Below are positions 35,823 to 44,282 of a DNA stretch of 48,009 bases, in pieces. The translations under genes were made by a program, and so were the position numbers. The stretch is from Psychromonas sp. SP041. GTDB taxonomy: Bacteria; Pseudomonadota; Gammaproteobacteria; Enterobacterales; Psychromonadaceae. Under the pieces are notes generated by a model. It did no database searches and had not been told where the DNA came from. It saw only the letters and a program-made list of their open reading frames with translations. The stretch is taken from the NCBI RefSeq assembly GCF_000470315.2, contig NZ_CBRF02000038.1:1-48009 (forward strand), in the 5' to 3' direction. Every line of letters starts with the position of its first letter. Positions within the stretch are counted from its first letter, which is position 1.

Positions 35823-35921
35823 ATAATTGTAAGTGATTTTTTTCTACGTATATTGGTGTGAGTTGTGACAGAGATAATGATCTTTAACTAAATTAATAGC
35901 AGCGTCGCTGTAGGAGATACC

Positions 35922-36563
35922 ATGAAAATAGCGTTAATGATGGAAAATAGCCAAGCAGGTAAAAATGCAATGGTGTTAAATGAGCTAAAAACAGTTGTAG
36001 ATCCGCTTAATTATCCTGTTTATAACGTCGGTATGAGTGATGAAAATGATCACCATTTAACCTATATACACTTAGGGATTATGGCGAGTATTTTGATTAA
36101 TGCTAAAGCCGTTGATTTTGTTGTTGCTGGTTGTGGTACAGGTCAAGGCGCGATGATGTCTTTAAATATACATCCTGGTGTTGTTTGTGGTTATTGCTTA
36201 GAACCTTCCGATGCATACCTATTTAACCAAATTAACAATGGTAATGCATTGGCGTTGGCCTTTGCTAAAGGGTTTGGTTGGGGAGCAGAATTAAATGTGC
36301 GTTACATTTTTGAAAAAGCGTTCACGACAGGCGAGCGTGGACAAGGTTACCCGTTAGAGCGCGCGGCTCCGCAGCAAAGTAATGCAAGTATTTTAAACGA
36401 TGTTAAAGCTGCAATAATGAAAGATAACTACTTAGACACATTAAAATCGATTGACCAATCATTAGTTAAAACAGCTGTATCAGGCGAGCGTTTCCAACAA
36501 TGCTTTTTTGAACATTGCCAACATGATGAGATTAAACAATACGTACAATCATTGTTAGCTTAG
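35922..36563 (+). CDS. RpiB/LacA/LacB-family isomerase, possibly a DhuI-type uronate isomerase
   Basis: The 213-aa protein has the RpiB/LacAB fold markers (VVAGCGTGQGAMMSLN with the catalytic-loop GCGTGQG, HPGVVCGYCLEP). At 213 aa it is longer than RpiB (about 150), with a C-terminal extension. Streptococcal DhuI, which isomerises the unsaturated-uronate product DHU, is a long member of this family. A KdgR-type box and the adjacent kdgR support a uronate role. The role as DhuI is inference; a pentose- or hexose-phosphate isomerase is the alternative. Ribosome site taggag. Confidence 0.75.
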   Translation: MKIALMMENSQAGKNAMVLNELKTVVDPLNYPVYNVGMSDENDHHLTYIHLGIMASILINAKAVDFVVAGCGTGQGAMMSLNIHPGVVCGYCLEPSDAYLFNQINNGNALALAFAKGFGWGAELNVRYIFEKAFTTGERGQGYPLERAAPQQSNASILNDVKAAIMKDNYLDTLKSIDQSLVKTAVSGERFQQCFFEHCQHDEIKQYVQSLLA

Positions 36564-36629
36564 TGTTATTTACATCGTTTTTTTAACTTAATTATAATTA
36601 TTTTTAACTTAATCATCATTAAATAATTC

Positions 36630-36672
36630 AAAGCCGATATTTTCAATGCATGTAATAGAAACTATCGGCTTT
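36630..36672. terminator. Bidirectional terminator
   Basis: aaagccgata and tatcggcttt form a 10-bp stem, with A and T runs at the ends and a 23-base loop. It separates the isomerase from the convergent RpiR-type gene. Confidence 0.8.
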
Positions 36673-36677
36673 ATTGA

Positions 36678-37511
36678 TTAATGTGTATTTTCTTGCTTAA
36701 AAGCCAATGCAACGGCTAAAGATTGTACCAAACATAATGAAGCCGATTGAGATCGAAACTCATCAACTTTACCTTCATTCACCACAAAACAGACATCGCT
36801 ATAAGCAGCTAATGGGCTAATTTGACTGTCAGTTATAATGATTTGTTGTGCGCCTGCTTTTGCGGCCGCTTTGCTCAACATGACCGTTTCTTCTGCGTAC
36901 GGGCTAAAACTAATAGAGAGTACAAGATCGTTCTTACCAACCATAGATAACTGTTCATTAAACATACCTCCTAACCCATCGATTAAAAAAGCACGACATT
37001 CTGCATGGCGTAATGCATAGGTTAAGTAAGTTGCGATACTGAAGGATCGCCTTAAGCCGATAATATAAATATTGTCAGCCTTACTGAGCATATCAACTGC
37101 CATCTCTAGTTGCTGTTGCGATGTTTGAGTCGCTAATTGATGCATTGCCTGAGAATTTACTTGAGCGAACTGTTGTAAAATATGTAAAGGTTTTCCACGT
37201 CCAGTCTGTTCGGGCTCATGCTCTTTTAATAATCTAGCACGGTCGGTATAGCTTGCTGTTTCTTCGATTAAGTCTCTTCTAAATAATTGTTTTATTTCAT
37301 TAAACCCGCTGAATTCAAAGGCTTTAGCAAAGCGAATTAAAGTAGAAGGCGGTACGTCTGCTTGTGTTGCGATGACTGCTATCGTATCAAAAGCTAAGCT
37401 GTTGTTATTGTCTAATACATAAGATGCAACTTGTTGTAGCCGCTTACTTAAATCATCGTAGCGAGAACGAATTTGCTGTTGTAGTTGGACAATATTTTTG
37501 GCTACCGGCAT
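36678..37511 (-). CDS. RpiR/MurR-family regulator, probable inositol regulator
   Basis: The 277-aa protein has an RpiR HTH (FDTIAVIATQADVPPSTLI then RFAKAFEFSGFNEIKQLF) and a SIS sugar-phosphate domain (about residues 125-260, DNIYIIGLRRSFSIATYL). It is divergent from the iolC fusion gene. RpiR-type regulators of this kind control inositol genes in several proteobacteria. The ribosome site aaagga is good. Palindromic TGAAA-N6-TTTCA sites in the shared spacer are candidate operators. Confidence 0.85.
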   Translation of the reverse strand: MPVAKNIVQLQQQIRSRYDDLSKRLQQVASYVLDNNNSLAFDTIAVIATQADVPPSTLIRFAKAFEFSGFNEIKQLFRRDLIEETASYTDRARLLKEHEPEQTGRGKPLHILQQFAQVNSQAMHQLATQTSQQQLEMAVDMLSKADNIYIIGLRRSFSIATYLTYALRHAECRAFLIDGLGGMFNEQLSMVGKNDLVLSISFSPYAEETVMLSKAAAKAGAQQIIITDSQISPLAAYSDVCFVVNEGKVDEFRSQSASLCLVQSLAVALAFKQENTH

Positions 37512-37645
37512 CTTACTTTCCTTTGTTTCACTTTATTAACATTCATTTCATATCGGCGTATTTATTAACCTGATTATTAATCTGAGTATAGAGATAGTTA
37601 GTCTTCATTCCTAATAGTTGAATATATTATTTCAATATTTATATT

Positions 37646-37667
37646 AAATGAAATAAATAGTTCATTT
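37646..37667. promoter_or_regulatory. Palindromic site, candidate RpiR operator
   Basis: aaatgaa..ttcattt, with the core TGAAATAAATAGTTCA, forms a 7-bp inverted repeat. It lies about 135 bases before the regulator's start. One arm differs by a base from TTTCA. Confidence 0.5.
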
Positions 37668-37781
37668 TTGTTTATTATGTCAATAGCTCTTTTGTGCCTT
37701 GTTATTACTGGACTTTTTATGATTGCTCTTACTGTTTAAACGTCTTAATTCAAATGCCCATCACACTTACTTTAATTAGAG

Positions 37782-37826
37782 TGAAATAAAGTTTTCATTT
37801 TGATTGAAAGTGAAACATTTATTTCA
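37782..37826. promoter_or_regulatory. Two tandem TGAAA-N6-TTTCA sites before iolC
   Basis: TGAAATAAAGTTTTCA and TGAAACATTTATTTCA, 29 bases centre to centre, about 110 bases before iolC. They have the half-sites and spacing of a KdgR-like box as well, so either the adjacent RpiR-type protein or KdgR could bind. Confidence 0.55.
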
Positions 37827-37932
37827 TAGTATGGCGTCATGGTTAATAAAAGAACGCTTTCTGAGTAATTAATCGCACTAGGCTATCTACTTTTTACCAA
37901 CAATACACCAGCGAATAAAAGAGCCGTAAATA

Positions 37933-39885
37933 ATGGAGCACAACATGATGGAAGCTAAAAAAAAGAAACTTGACCTGATTTGTATGGGTCGTGTTGCCGT
38001 TGACTTTTATGGTCAGCAAATTGGTGCTCGACTCGAAGATATGGGGTCATTTTCAAAATATTTAGGTGGTTCATCAGGTAATGTCGCTTACGGTACCGCG
38101 CGCCAAGGTTTGAGGTCTTCGATGTTAGCGCGTGTTGGGGATGAACATATGGGGCGATTCTTAAAAGAAGAGTTAGAGATGGTTGGTGTTGATACTCGCT
38201 ACCTGATCAAAGATAAAAACCGATTAACCGCATTAGTGATATTGGGTATTAAAGACACTGAAACATTTCCACTGATTTTTTACCGTGATAATTGTGCTGA
38301 TATGGCGATCACTGTTGATGATGTGAATGAAGAATACATTGCATCGGCACGTTGTTTAGCGATAACGGGCACTCACTTATCTAACCCACAAACGAGAGAA
38401 GCGGTACTAACAGCTTTGAAGTATGCACGTCGTCATGGTGTAAAGACTGCATTAGATATCGATTATCGACCTATTTTATGGGGGCTGACCTCATTAGGCG
38501 ATGGCGAAACACGTTTCATTGCCTCAGATTTAGTAACTCAACAGCTTCAAGAGGTGCTGCATTTATTTGATTTGGTCGTGGGAACTGAGGAAGAGTTTCA
38601 TATTGCGGGTGGTTCAACTAATACATTAACAGCACTGAGTAACGTTCGGTCAGTTAGCCAAGCTGAATTGGTGTGCAAACGTGGCCCATTAGGGTGCTCT
38701 GTTTTCTCCGAAAGCATCCCCAACTCACTTGATGAAGGGATAACCATTGAAGGTGTACGCGTTGATGTTTTAAATGTACTTGGAGCCGGTGATGCTTTTA
38801 TGTCTGGATTATTACGTGGTTACTTGAACGACGAAGGCTGGGAAAAATCGTGTGCCTACGCAAATGCATGTGGGGCTTTAGTTGTCTCTCGTCATGGTTG
38901 TGCACCTGCTATGCCATCAAAAGAAGAGTTAGACAATTACTTAAGCCGAGCTGAACAAGTGCCTCGCCCAGATTTAGATCCTGAATTAAATCATCTACAT
39001 CGTGTTACGACTCGTAGAAAAAAGTGGGATGAACTGTGTGTATTAGCGTTTGATCACCGAAGCCAGTTAGTGGATATGGCCAAGGAGTTTGGTGCTGATC
39101 TTGGACGAATTCCAGTATTAAAAGAACTAATTTTTAAAGCAAGCCGAGCTGTCTCTGAAGATCTTAATTTAACGGGGAAAACGGGCATATTATGCGATAG
39201 CCGTTTCGGACAATCAGTGCTTAATGAAGCGACTGGCAGTGATTGTTGGATTGCTCGCCCAATAGAGCAACCGGGTTCTCGTCCTTTAACGTTAGAGCAC
39301 GGCAATATTGGTTCACAATTAGTGACTTGGCCATTAGAGCATATTGTTAAATGCCTGATTTTTTGCCATCCAGATGACACGTCAGAAATGCAAACGGCAC
39401 AAGAAAAAACCATTAAAGAAGTGTACGAAGCGTGTTGTTTATCTGGGCATGAATTGTTGTTAGAAGTTATTTTACCCAAAGATCTCCCTCATAGTGATGT
39501 GCATTACGTTCAATTAGTCGCGCGTTTCTATAGTTTGAATATCAAGCCAGATTGGTGGAAGTTACCGCCATTAAATAGCATTTCGTGGGCGCAAGTGAGT
39601 GCTTTAATTGAAGCCAATGATCCCCATTGTCGTGGTGTTGTATTACTGGGGTTAGATGCACCAGCAGCGCAATTAAAAGAAGGCTTTAATGTTGCTTCTA
39701 CATGTAAGTGGGTGAAAGGTTTTGCGGTAGGGAGAACCATATTTTCTAAACCATCGCGTGAATGGTTAGCCAATCAAATTGATGATGACATGCTAATTCA
39801 ACAAATTAAAAGTAATTACTGCACCATTATCAGAGCTTGGCAGCAACGTAGTTTAATAGCAGAGAAGTTAATAGCAGTGAAGTAA
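37933..39885 (+). CDS. iolC: IolC kinase fused to a DUF2090 aldolase-like domain
   Basis: Residues about 10-330 form a PfkB kinase: LICMGRVAVDFYG, the GGSSGNVAYGTARQGL loop and the C-terminal signature VLGAGDAFMSGLLRG (about 282-296). Residues about 345-645 are DUF2090, an aldolase-fold domain. Such fusions are annotated as 5-dehydro-2-deoxygluconokinase plus 5-dehydro-2-deoxyphosphogluconate aldolase, steps of inositol breakdown. The 650-aa length equals the fused family. The last ten residues (LIAEKLIAVK) are coded by a 15-bp repeat that continues past the stop. Confidence 0.9.
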   Translation: MEHNMMEAKKKKLDLICMGRVAVDFYGQQIGARLEDMGSFSKYLGGSSGNVAYGTARQGLRSSMLARVGDEHMGRFLKEELEMVGVDTRYLIKDKNRLTALVILGIKDTETFPLIFYRDNCADMAITVDDVNEEYIASARCLAITGTHLSNPQTREAVLTALKYARRHGVKTALDIDYRPILWGLTSLGDGETRFIASDLVTQQLQEVLHLFDLVVGTEEEFHIAGGSTNTLTALSNVRSVSQAELVCKRGPLGCSVFSESIPNSLDEGITIEGVRVDVLNVLGAGDAFMSGLLRGYLNDEGWEKSCAYANACGALVVSRHGCAPAMPSKEELDNYLSRAEQVPRPDLDPELNHLHRVTTRRKKWDELCVLAFDHRSQLVDMAKEFGADLGRIPVLKELIFKASRAVSEDLNLTGKTGILCDSRFGQSVLNEATGSDCWIARPIEQPGSRPLTLEHGNIGSQLVTWPLEHIVKCLIFCHPDDTSEMQTAQEKTIKEVYEACCLSGHELLLEVILPKDLPHSDVHYVQLVARFYSLNIKPDWWKLPPLNSISWAQVSALIEANDPHCRGVVLLGLDAPAAQLKEGFNVASTCKWVKGFAVGRTIFSKPSREWLANQIDDDMLIQQIKSNYCTIIRAWQQRSLIAEKLIAVK

Positions 39886-39928
39886 ATCGCTGCGAAGTGA
39901 ATAGCAATCAAGTAAATAACAGATAAAC
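39855..39928 (+). repeat. 15-bp degenerate tandem repeat spanning the iolC stop codon
   Basis: Units aatagcagagaagtt, aatagcagtgaagta, aatcgctgcgaagtg, aatagcaatcaagta and a partial aataacagataaac. The gene's last residues and its TAA fall inside the second and third units. Confidence 0.88.
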
Positions 39929-39984
39929 ATTACTGAGTTAGATCTACCCATATTCTCCATCATTAGTTTTTAAGGAAGTAAGTC

Positions 39985-41493
39985 ATGGAAACGGTTCAAA
40001 ATTTTATTAATGGTCAAATCACTACAAGCAATAGCCAACGTTTTAGTCCGATATTTAACCCTGCAACAGGCGAGCAAACAGGCCAAGTCGTGTTGAGTGA
40101 TGAACTAGAAACAGCAGCGGCAATTACATCTGCAGAGCTGGCTTTTCCTCGTTGGGCAAAAACGTCTCCCTTAAAACGATCGCGTGTGATGTTTGCTTTT
40201 AAAGCCTTATTAGAAGCGAATAAAGATGCATTAGCGCGTTTGATTTCTAACGAGCACGGTAAAGTTTTCTCAGATGCGATTGGTGAAATTACACGTGGGT
40301 TAGAAGTTGTTGAATATGCTTGTGGTATTCCTCATCTTCAAAAAGGTGAACATTCAGCGAATGTAGGAACAGGTGTCGACAGTCATTCATTGATGCAACC
40401 GCTAGGGGTTTGTGTTGGTATAACACCTTTTAACTTCCCTGCGATGGTGCCAATGTGGATGTTCCCTGTGGCGATTGCGACGGGCAATACCTTTGTGCTT
40501 AAACCTTCTGAGAAAGATCCTTCTTTAGCATTACAATTAGCCGCTATGCTCAAAGAGGCGGGGTTACCTGATGGTGTGTTTAATGTGGTTAATGGCGATA
40601 AACAAGCAGTTGATGTGCTACTTACAGACCATCGTGTACAAGCGGTTAGTTTTGTAGGCTCAACACCCATTGCTGAATATATTTATAGCACCGCCTCTGC
40701 GAATGGAAAGCGTTGCCAAGCATTAGGTGGCGCTAAAAATCATTGTTTATTAATGCCAGATGCCGATCTTGATATGGCGACGAATGCGATCATGGGCGCA
40801 GCTTATGGGTCCGCTGGAGAACGTTGTATGGCGTTATCCGTCGTTGTGGCTGTGGGCGATGAAACCGCTGATCAACTTATCGGTAAACTAAAAACACAAA
40901 TACAAGCAATGCGAGTAGGGCCTGGGATCGTGGATGGTATAGAAAACGATATGGGGCCTGTTATTACTGCACAGCATAAAGCTAAAATTTGTGATTTTAT
41001 TAGTGAAGGTGAAACTCAAGGTGCTTCATTGTTAGTCGATGGACGTTCATTAACAATTGATGGATATGAAGCAGGGTACTTCGTCGGTCCTACATTATTT
41101 GACAATGTCTCACCTGAGATGACTATTTATCAAGAAGAAATTTTCGGTCCTGTCTTAGCCATTGTGAGAGTACCAAACTACCAAACCGCTCTTGAGTTAA
41201 TTAACCGAAATGAATATGGCAATGGTACGGCTATTTTTACTCGCGACGGTGAAACTGCACGCGAATTTAGTGAGAATGTTTTAGCTGGCATGGTGGGAGT
41301 GAATGTACCGATCCCAGTACCCATGGCTTTTCATAGTTTTGGTGGATGGAAGCGTTCAATATTTGGTCCATTAAATGTGCATGGCAGTGATGGTGTACGT
41401 TTTTATACTCGAATGAAAACGGTCACTAGCCGCTGGCCTGCTAGTGTTCGTTTAGAAGAACATGGAAGCAGCTTTACGATGCCAACTATGTAG
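39985..41493 (+). CDS. mmsA: Methylmalonate-semialdehyde dehydrogenase (IolA/MmsA)
   Basis: The 502-aa CoA-acylating aldehyde dehydrogenase has the NAD site GITPFNFPAMVPMW, FVGSTPIAEYIY and the catalytic Cys281 in GSAGERCMAL. It converts malonate semialdehyde (inositol) or methylmalonate semialdehyde (valine) to acetyl- or propionyl-CoA. Position after iolC favours the inositol role. The site aaggaa precedes the ATG. Confidence 0.93.
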   Translation: METVQNFINGQITTSNSQRFSPIFNPATGEQTGQVVLSDELETAAAITSAELAFPRWAKTSPLKRSRVMFAFKALLEANKDALARLISNEHGKVFSDAIGEITRGLEVVEYACGIPHLQKGEHSANVGTGVDSHSLMQPLGVCVGITPFNFPAMVPMWMFPVAIATGNTFVLKPSEKDPSLALQLAAMLKEAGLPDGVFNVVNGDKQAVDVLLTDHRVQAVSFVGSTPIAEYIYSTASANGKRCQALGGAKNHCLLMPDADLDMATNAIMGAAYGSAGERCMALSVVVAVGDETADQLIGKLKTQIQAMRVGPGIVDGIENDMGPVITAQHKAKICDFISEGETQGASLLVDGRSLTIDGYEAGYFVGPTLFDNVSPEMTIYQEEIFGPVLAIVRVPNYQTALELINRNEYGNGTAIFTRDGETAREFSENVLAGMVGVNVPIPVPMAFHSFGGWKRSIFGPLNVHGSDGVRFYTRMKTVTSRWPASVRLEEHGSSFTMPTM

Positions 41494-41551
41494 CTCTTAT
41501 AAACAGAATAGGCTCATAGCTTAAAGTAAAAAGAACATATCGTCCCCCATT

Positions 41552-41590
41552 GCAGGTCTCTAATAAAACATTATTGAGGCCTGCTTTTTT
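41552..41590 (+). terminator. Rho-independent terminator of the iolC-mmsA transcript
   Basis: gcagg and cctgc close an imperfect stem (ctctaata/attattgag) followed by TTTTTT. It lies 59 bases after the mmsA stop. Confidence 0.8.
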
Positions 41591-41635
41591 GTACCTTTTC
41601 AGTCTTATTCTTCAAATTTAAAGCAGGTTTTCATT

Positions 41636-42391
41636 ATGATGATTGTTTCCGATCCTTGGTTTTATGCAACCGCTATTCCTGCTGTTTTCATCTATGGAAT
41701 AGGTAAAGGTGGCTTAGGGGGCGCATTAGGTATTATTGCCGTTCCTTTAATGGCTATCACTATTGAACCAACACAGGCTGCTGCCATTTTATTACCTATC
41801 TTATGTATTATGGATTTTTTTGCCGTTAAACAACATTACCGTAATGCTAACCGTAAAATATTAACACGCATGTTACCGGGATCAATTGTGGGTGTGGCAT
41901 TAGCCGGCTTATTTTTGAGTGTGATATCAGAGTCGGGCTTAAAGTTAGTCATTGGCGGTTTATCATTAGCATTTTGCTTACAGTATTTTCTCATGGGAAG
42001 CCCCAACAAGGGTAAAGACGGTATTATTCGTGCTTGGTTTTGGAGCATGATGAGCGGATTTTCTAGTACGGCATTACATGCTGGTGGCGGACCTGCGAGT
42101 ATTTACTTGCTGCCACTAAAGCTTGATAAAATAGTACTCATTGCCAGCATGGCGGTGTTATTTGCTATTGTTAACTTGTTTAAACTCATTCCTTATACTT
42201 TATTGGGTGAGTTTGATCATACTAATTTGATGACGTCACTGGTATTAATGCCATTAGCACCGATAGGGGTAAAAATAGGCGTTTGGTTATTGCATCGAGC
42301 GAGCCAAGCCTTGGTATATCGTTTGTGTTATCTCTTTTTATTTCTATCTGGGTGTAAATTATTCTGGGATGGCGGATATGCTTTATTTTGA
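41636..42391 (+). CDS. TauE/SafE-family exporter
   Basis: The 251-aa membrane protein has the family start IYGIGKGGLGGALGIIAVPL, PTQAAAILLPILCIMDFFAV and a second half with MMSGFSSTALHAGGGPASIY. About eight helices are expected. Members export sulfite, sulfoacetate or other organic anions. In this cluster it may export an acidic by-product, but the substrate is unknown. Two ATG codons are adjacent; the ribosome site is weak. Confidence 0.88.
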   Translation: MMIVSDPWFYATAIPAVFIYGIGKGGLGGALGIIAVPLMAITIEPTQAAAILLPILCIMDFFAVKQHYRNANRKILTRMLPGSIVGVALAGLFLSVISESGLKLVIGGLSLAFCLQYFLMGSPNKGKDGIIRAWFWSMMSGFSSTALHAGGGPASIYLLPLKLDKIVLIASMAVLFAIVNLFKLIPYTLLGEFDHTNLMTSLVLMPLAPIGVKIGVWLLHRASQALVYRLCYLFLFLSGCKLFWDGGYALF

Positions 42392-42418
42392 TTAGAGCTT
42401 ACTTCAGTTCTAGCCTAC

Positions 42419-42541
42419 TTTAATTAGACCTTATTCGATTAAACCTTTATTCAATTAAACTCTTATTCAATTAAACCCTTATTCAATTAATTCTGCTTCA
42501 ACTAAAGTCTGTTTTAATTAGCCCTTATTTTCATTAAAAAC
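42419..42541 (+). repeat. 15-16 bp degenerate tandem repeat, about eight units
   Basis: The unit ttcaattaaaccctta is best kept in the middle (ttcgattaaaccttta, ttcaattaaactctta, ttcaattaaaccctta), and degraded copies lie on both sides (ttcaactaaagtctg, ttttcattaaaaaccg). Confidence 0.85.
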
Positions 42542-43151
42542 CGTTTTAAGCCATTCTATTGTTACTTTTCTTTATGTTATCGGTAGTTTATTTCATCAAT
42601 ATTATACTACTTGCTCTTTTTATTGCTCTTATCTCATTTTACTCAATAACAAGAGTGCAAATGTTCCGTCCTTTTCAACTGCTATTGAACCCTACCTTAG
42701 GAGCCTATTTAAGGGGATAAGACCTTTTTATTCTTACGAATACCGTTTCTATTTATTAGTTAATGTAATAACACAAATCATCCCACCTTGTTTCTTTTTC
42801 TTCTTTTGAAAATATTTTTCTATTTTAGTGTGCTTTGTGATCAGAGCCTTTTAAAGTGTGAGCTTGTTAATGTATTTCATCAATTATGACGTTTTTGATG
42901 ATTTACATCAATACATGGTCGTATTTTGTTCGTTTTTAGGGGCTAAACAAGGTTTTTTGATAAGAATCATCATTTAAATCCGACTTGGTTAACATTTATA
43001 TAACAAGCTTCTTTTAAGCTATAGCTTAACTAGATTTGAAAGATTAGTATGAAAACCACTCTTAATTGGAAATAATTTTTCATTTTAAATTTGAGATTTA
43101 ATCCCATTAATAGTTTACGAAAAAAAGTAGTTATATTCGAAAGGAAAAATG

Positions 43152-43198
43152 GCTTCTAATAATTAATTTAGCACTTAGTGTTAGAGATTATTAGAAGC
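43152..43198 (+). promoter_or_regulatory. Stem-loop in the leader of the sugar-binding protein gene
   Basis: gcttctaataa and ttattagaagc form a perfect 11-bp stem around a 25-base loop, 40 bases before the start codon. It may stabilise the abundant binding-protein mRNA or be an operator. Confidence 0.6.
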
Positions 43199-43238
43199 GA
43201 TTATTTCTAATCTAAAAGTACTATCAAGGAGAGATTTG

Positions 43239-44183
43239 ATGAAGAAGTTTAAATTATTAACGGCGGCTATATTCTCGATGGCAATTGCTGCGCCATTGGT
43301 TTCTATGTCTGCTGTTGCAGAACGTTATGTCTTAATTAGTCATGCGCCAGATTCTGATAGTTGGTGGAATACTGTTAAAAATGGGTTGGCATTAGCGGGT
43401 AAACAAATGGATGTGACCGTTGAATACCGTAACCCACCAACAGGTGATCTAGCCGATATGGCTCGTATAATACAACAGGCTGCTGCTTCTAAACCAGATG
43501 GCATCATTACAACTCTTGCTGATTTTGATGTACTGAGTGGGCCAATCAGAAATGCGGTTGACCAAGGCATTAACGTTATCATTATGAATTCAGGTACACC
43601 TGAACAAGCACGTGATGTAGGTGCATTGATGTTCGTAGGACAACCTGAGTACGATGCTGGTTTTGCTGCAGGTCAACGTGCTGAAAAAGATGGCGTTAAA
43701 TCTTTTGTATGTGTTAACCATGCTATTTCTAATGCAGTAGTGAGTGAGCGTTGTCGTGGTTTTGCTGACGGACTAGGTGTAGATCTTGGTAACTCTATGT
43801 TAGACAGTGGACAAGATCCTTCTGAAATTAAAAACCGTGTATTAGCTTATTTAAGTGCGAATCCTGATGTTGATGCCATTTTAACGTTAGGTCCTACAGC
43901 TGCTGGACCAACACTTTTAGCATTACAAGAAAATGGCTACGCAGGTGATATCTACTTCGGTACGTTCGACCTTGGTGAAGACATTGTTAAAGGTATTAAA
44001 TCGGGTGTAATTAACTGGGCTATCGATCAACAACCCTTCTTACAAGCTTACTTACCTATCGTTATCTTAGCGAATTACGACCGATTTGGTGTTTTGCCAG
44101 GTAATAACATTAACTCTGGACCTGGTTTTGTAACTAAAGAAGGCTTAGAGCTCGTTGAAAAACATGCAGGAGAGTACCGTTAA
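43239..44183 (+). CDS. Sugar ABC transporter binding protein (ribose/inositol type)
   Basis: I chose ATG over the TTG just before it; aaggaga stands at good spacing. The signal peptide (MKKFKLLTAAIFSMAIAAPL) is cleaved near SAVA-ERY. The mature protein is a type-I periplasmic sugar-binding fold (DLADMARIIQQAAASKPDGI, FVGQPEYDAGFAAGQRAEKD, GTFDLGEDIVKGIKSG). It resembles the binding proteins of inositol/ribose/fructose (IbpA/FrcB-type) importers. Its neighbour IolC suggests inositol, without proof. Confidence 0.88.
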   Translation: MKKFKLLTAAIFSMAIAAPLVSMSAVAERYVLISHAPDSDSWWNTVKNGLALAGKQMDVTVEYRNPPTGDLADMARIIQQAAASKPDGIITTLADFDVLSGPIRNAVDQGINVIIMNSGTPEQARDVGALMFVGQPEYDAGFAAGQRAEKDGVKSFVCVNHAISNAVVSERCRGFADGLGVDLGNSMLDSGQDPSEIKNRVLAYLSANPDVDAILTLGPTAAGPTLLALQENGYAGDIYFGTFDLGEDIVKGIKSGVINWAIDQQPFLQAYLPIVILANYDRFGVLPGNNINSGPGFVTKEGLELVEKHAGEYR

Positions 44184-44210
44184 ACTTTAATCTACTATTT
44201 TAATTAATTT

Positions 44211-44239
44211 GGCCGGCGCCCTTTTAGGGGCGGCCTTTT
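44211..44239 (+). terminator. Attenuating hairpin between binding-protein and permease genes
   Basis: ggccggcgccctttt and aggggcggcc form a GC-rich stem with a short bulge, followed by TTTT. It is typical of operons in which the binding protein is made in excess over the membrane parts. Confidence 0.7.
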
Positions 44240-44282
44240 AACCTCAAGCACTATTCTTAATTTTAAAATTTAGAGGTCTAAG

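Larger units (their letters stand above)
35501..35921. other. kdgR / isomerase divergent spacer
   Basis: It holds an 11-unit degenerate tandem repeat and, to its right, a KdgR-like box about 100 bases before the isomerase start. No further gene is seen. Confidence 0.6.
37512..37932. other. Divergent regulator/iolC spacer with palindromic sites
   Basis: AT-rich. Three TGAAA-N6-TTTCA-like palindromes are the only structure seen; they are listed separately. Confidence 0.55.
42392..43238. other. 844-bp spacer with repeats and palindromes upstream of the ABC importer
   Basis: From left to right it holds the tandem repeat (listed separately), a TTGATG-ATTTA-CATCAA palindrome (42895-42911), a perfect 16-bp palindrome ttaagctatagcttaa (43014-43029) and an 11-bp stem-loop before the binding-protein gene. 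No ORF or RNA gene is supported. Promoter and regulatory sites of the importer must lie here. Confidence 0.55.
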
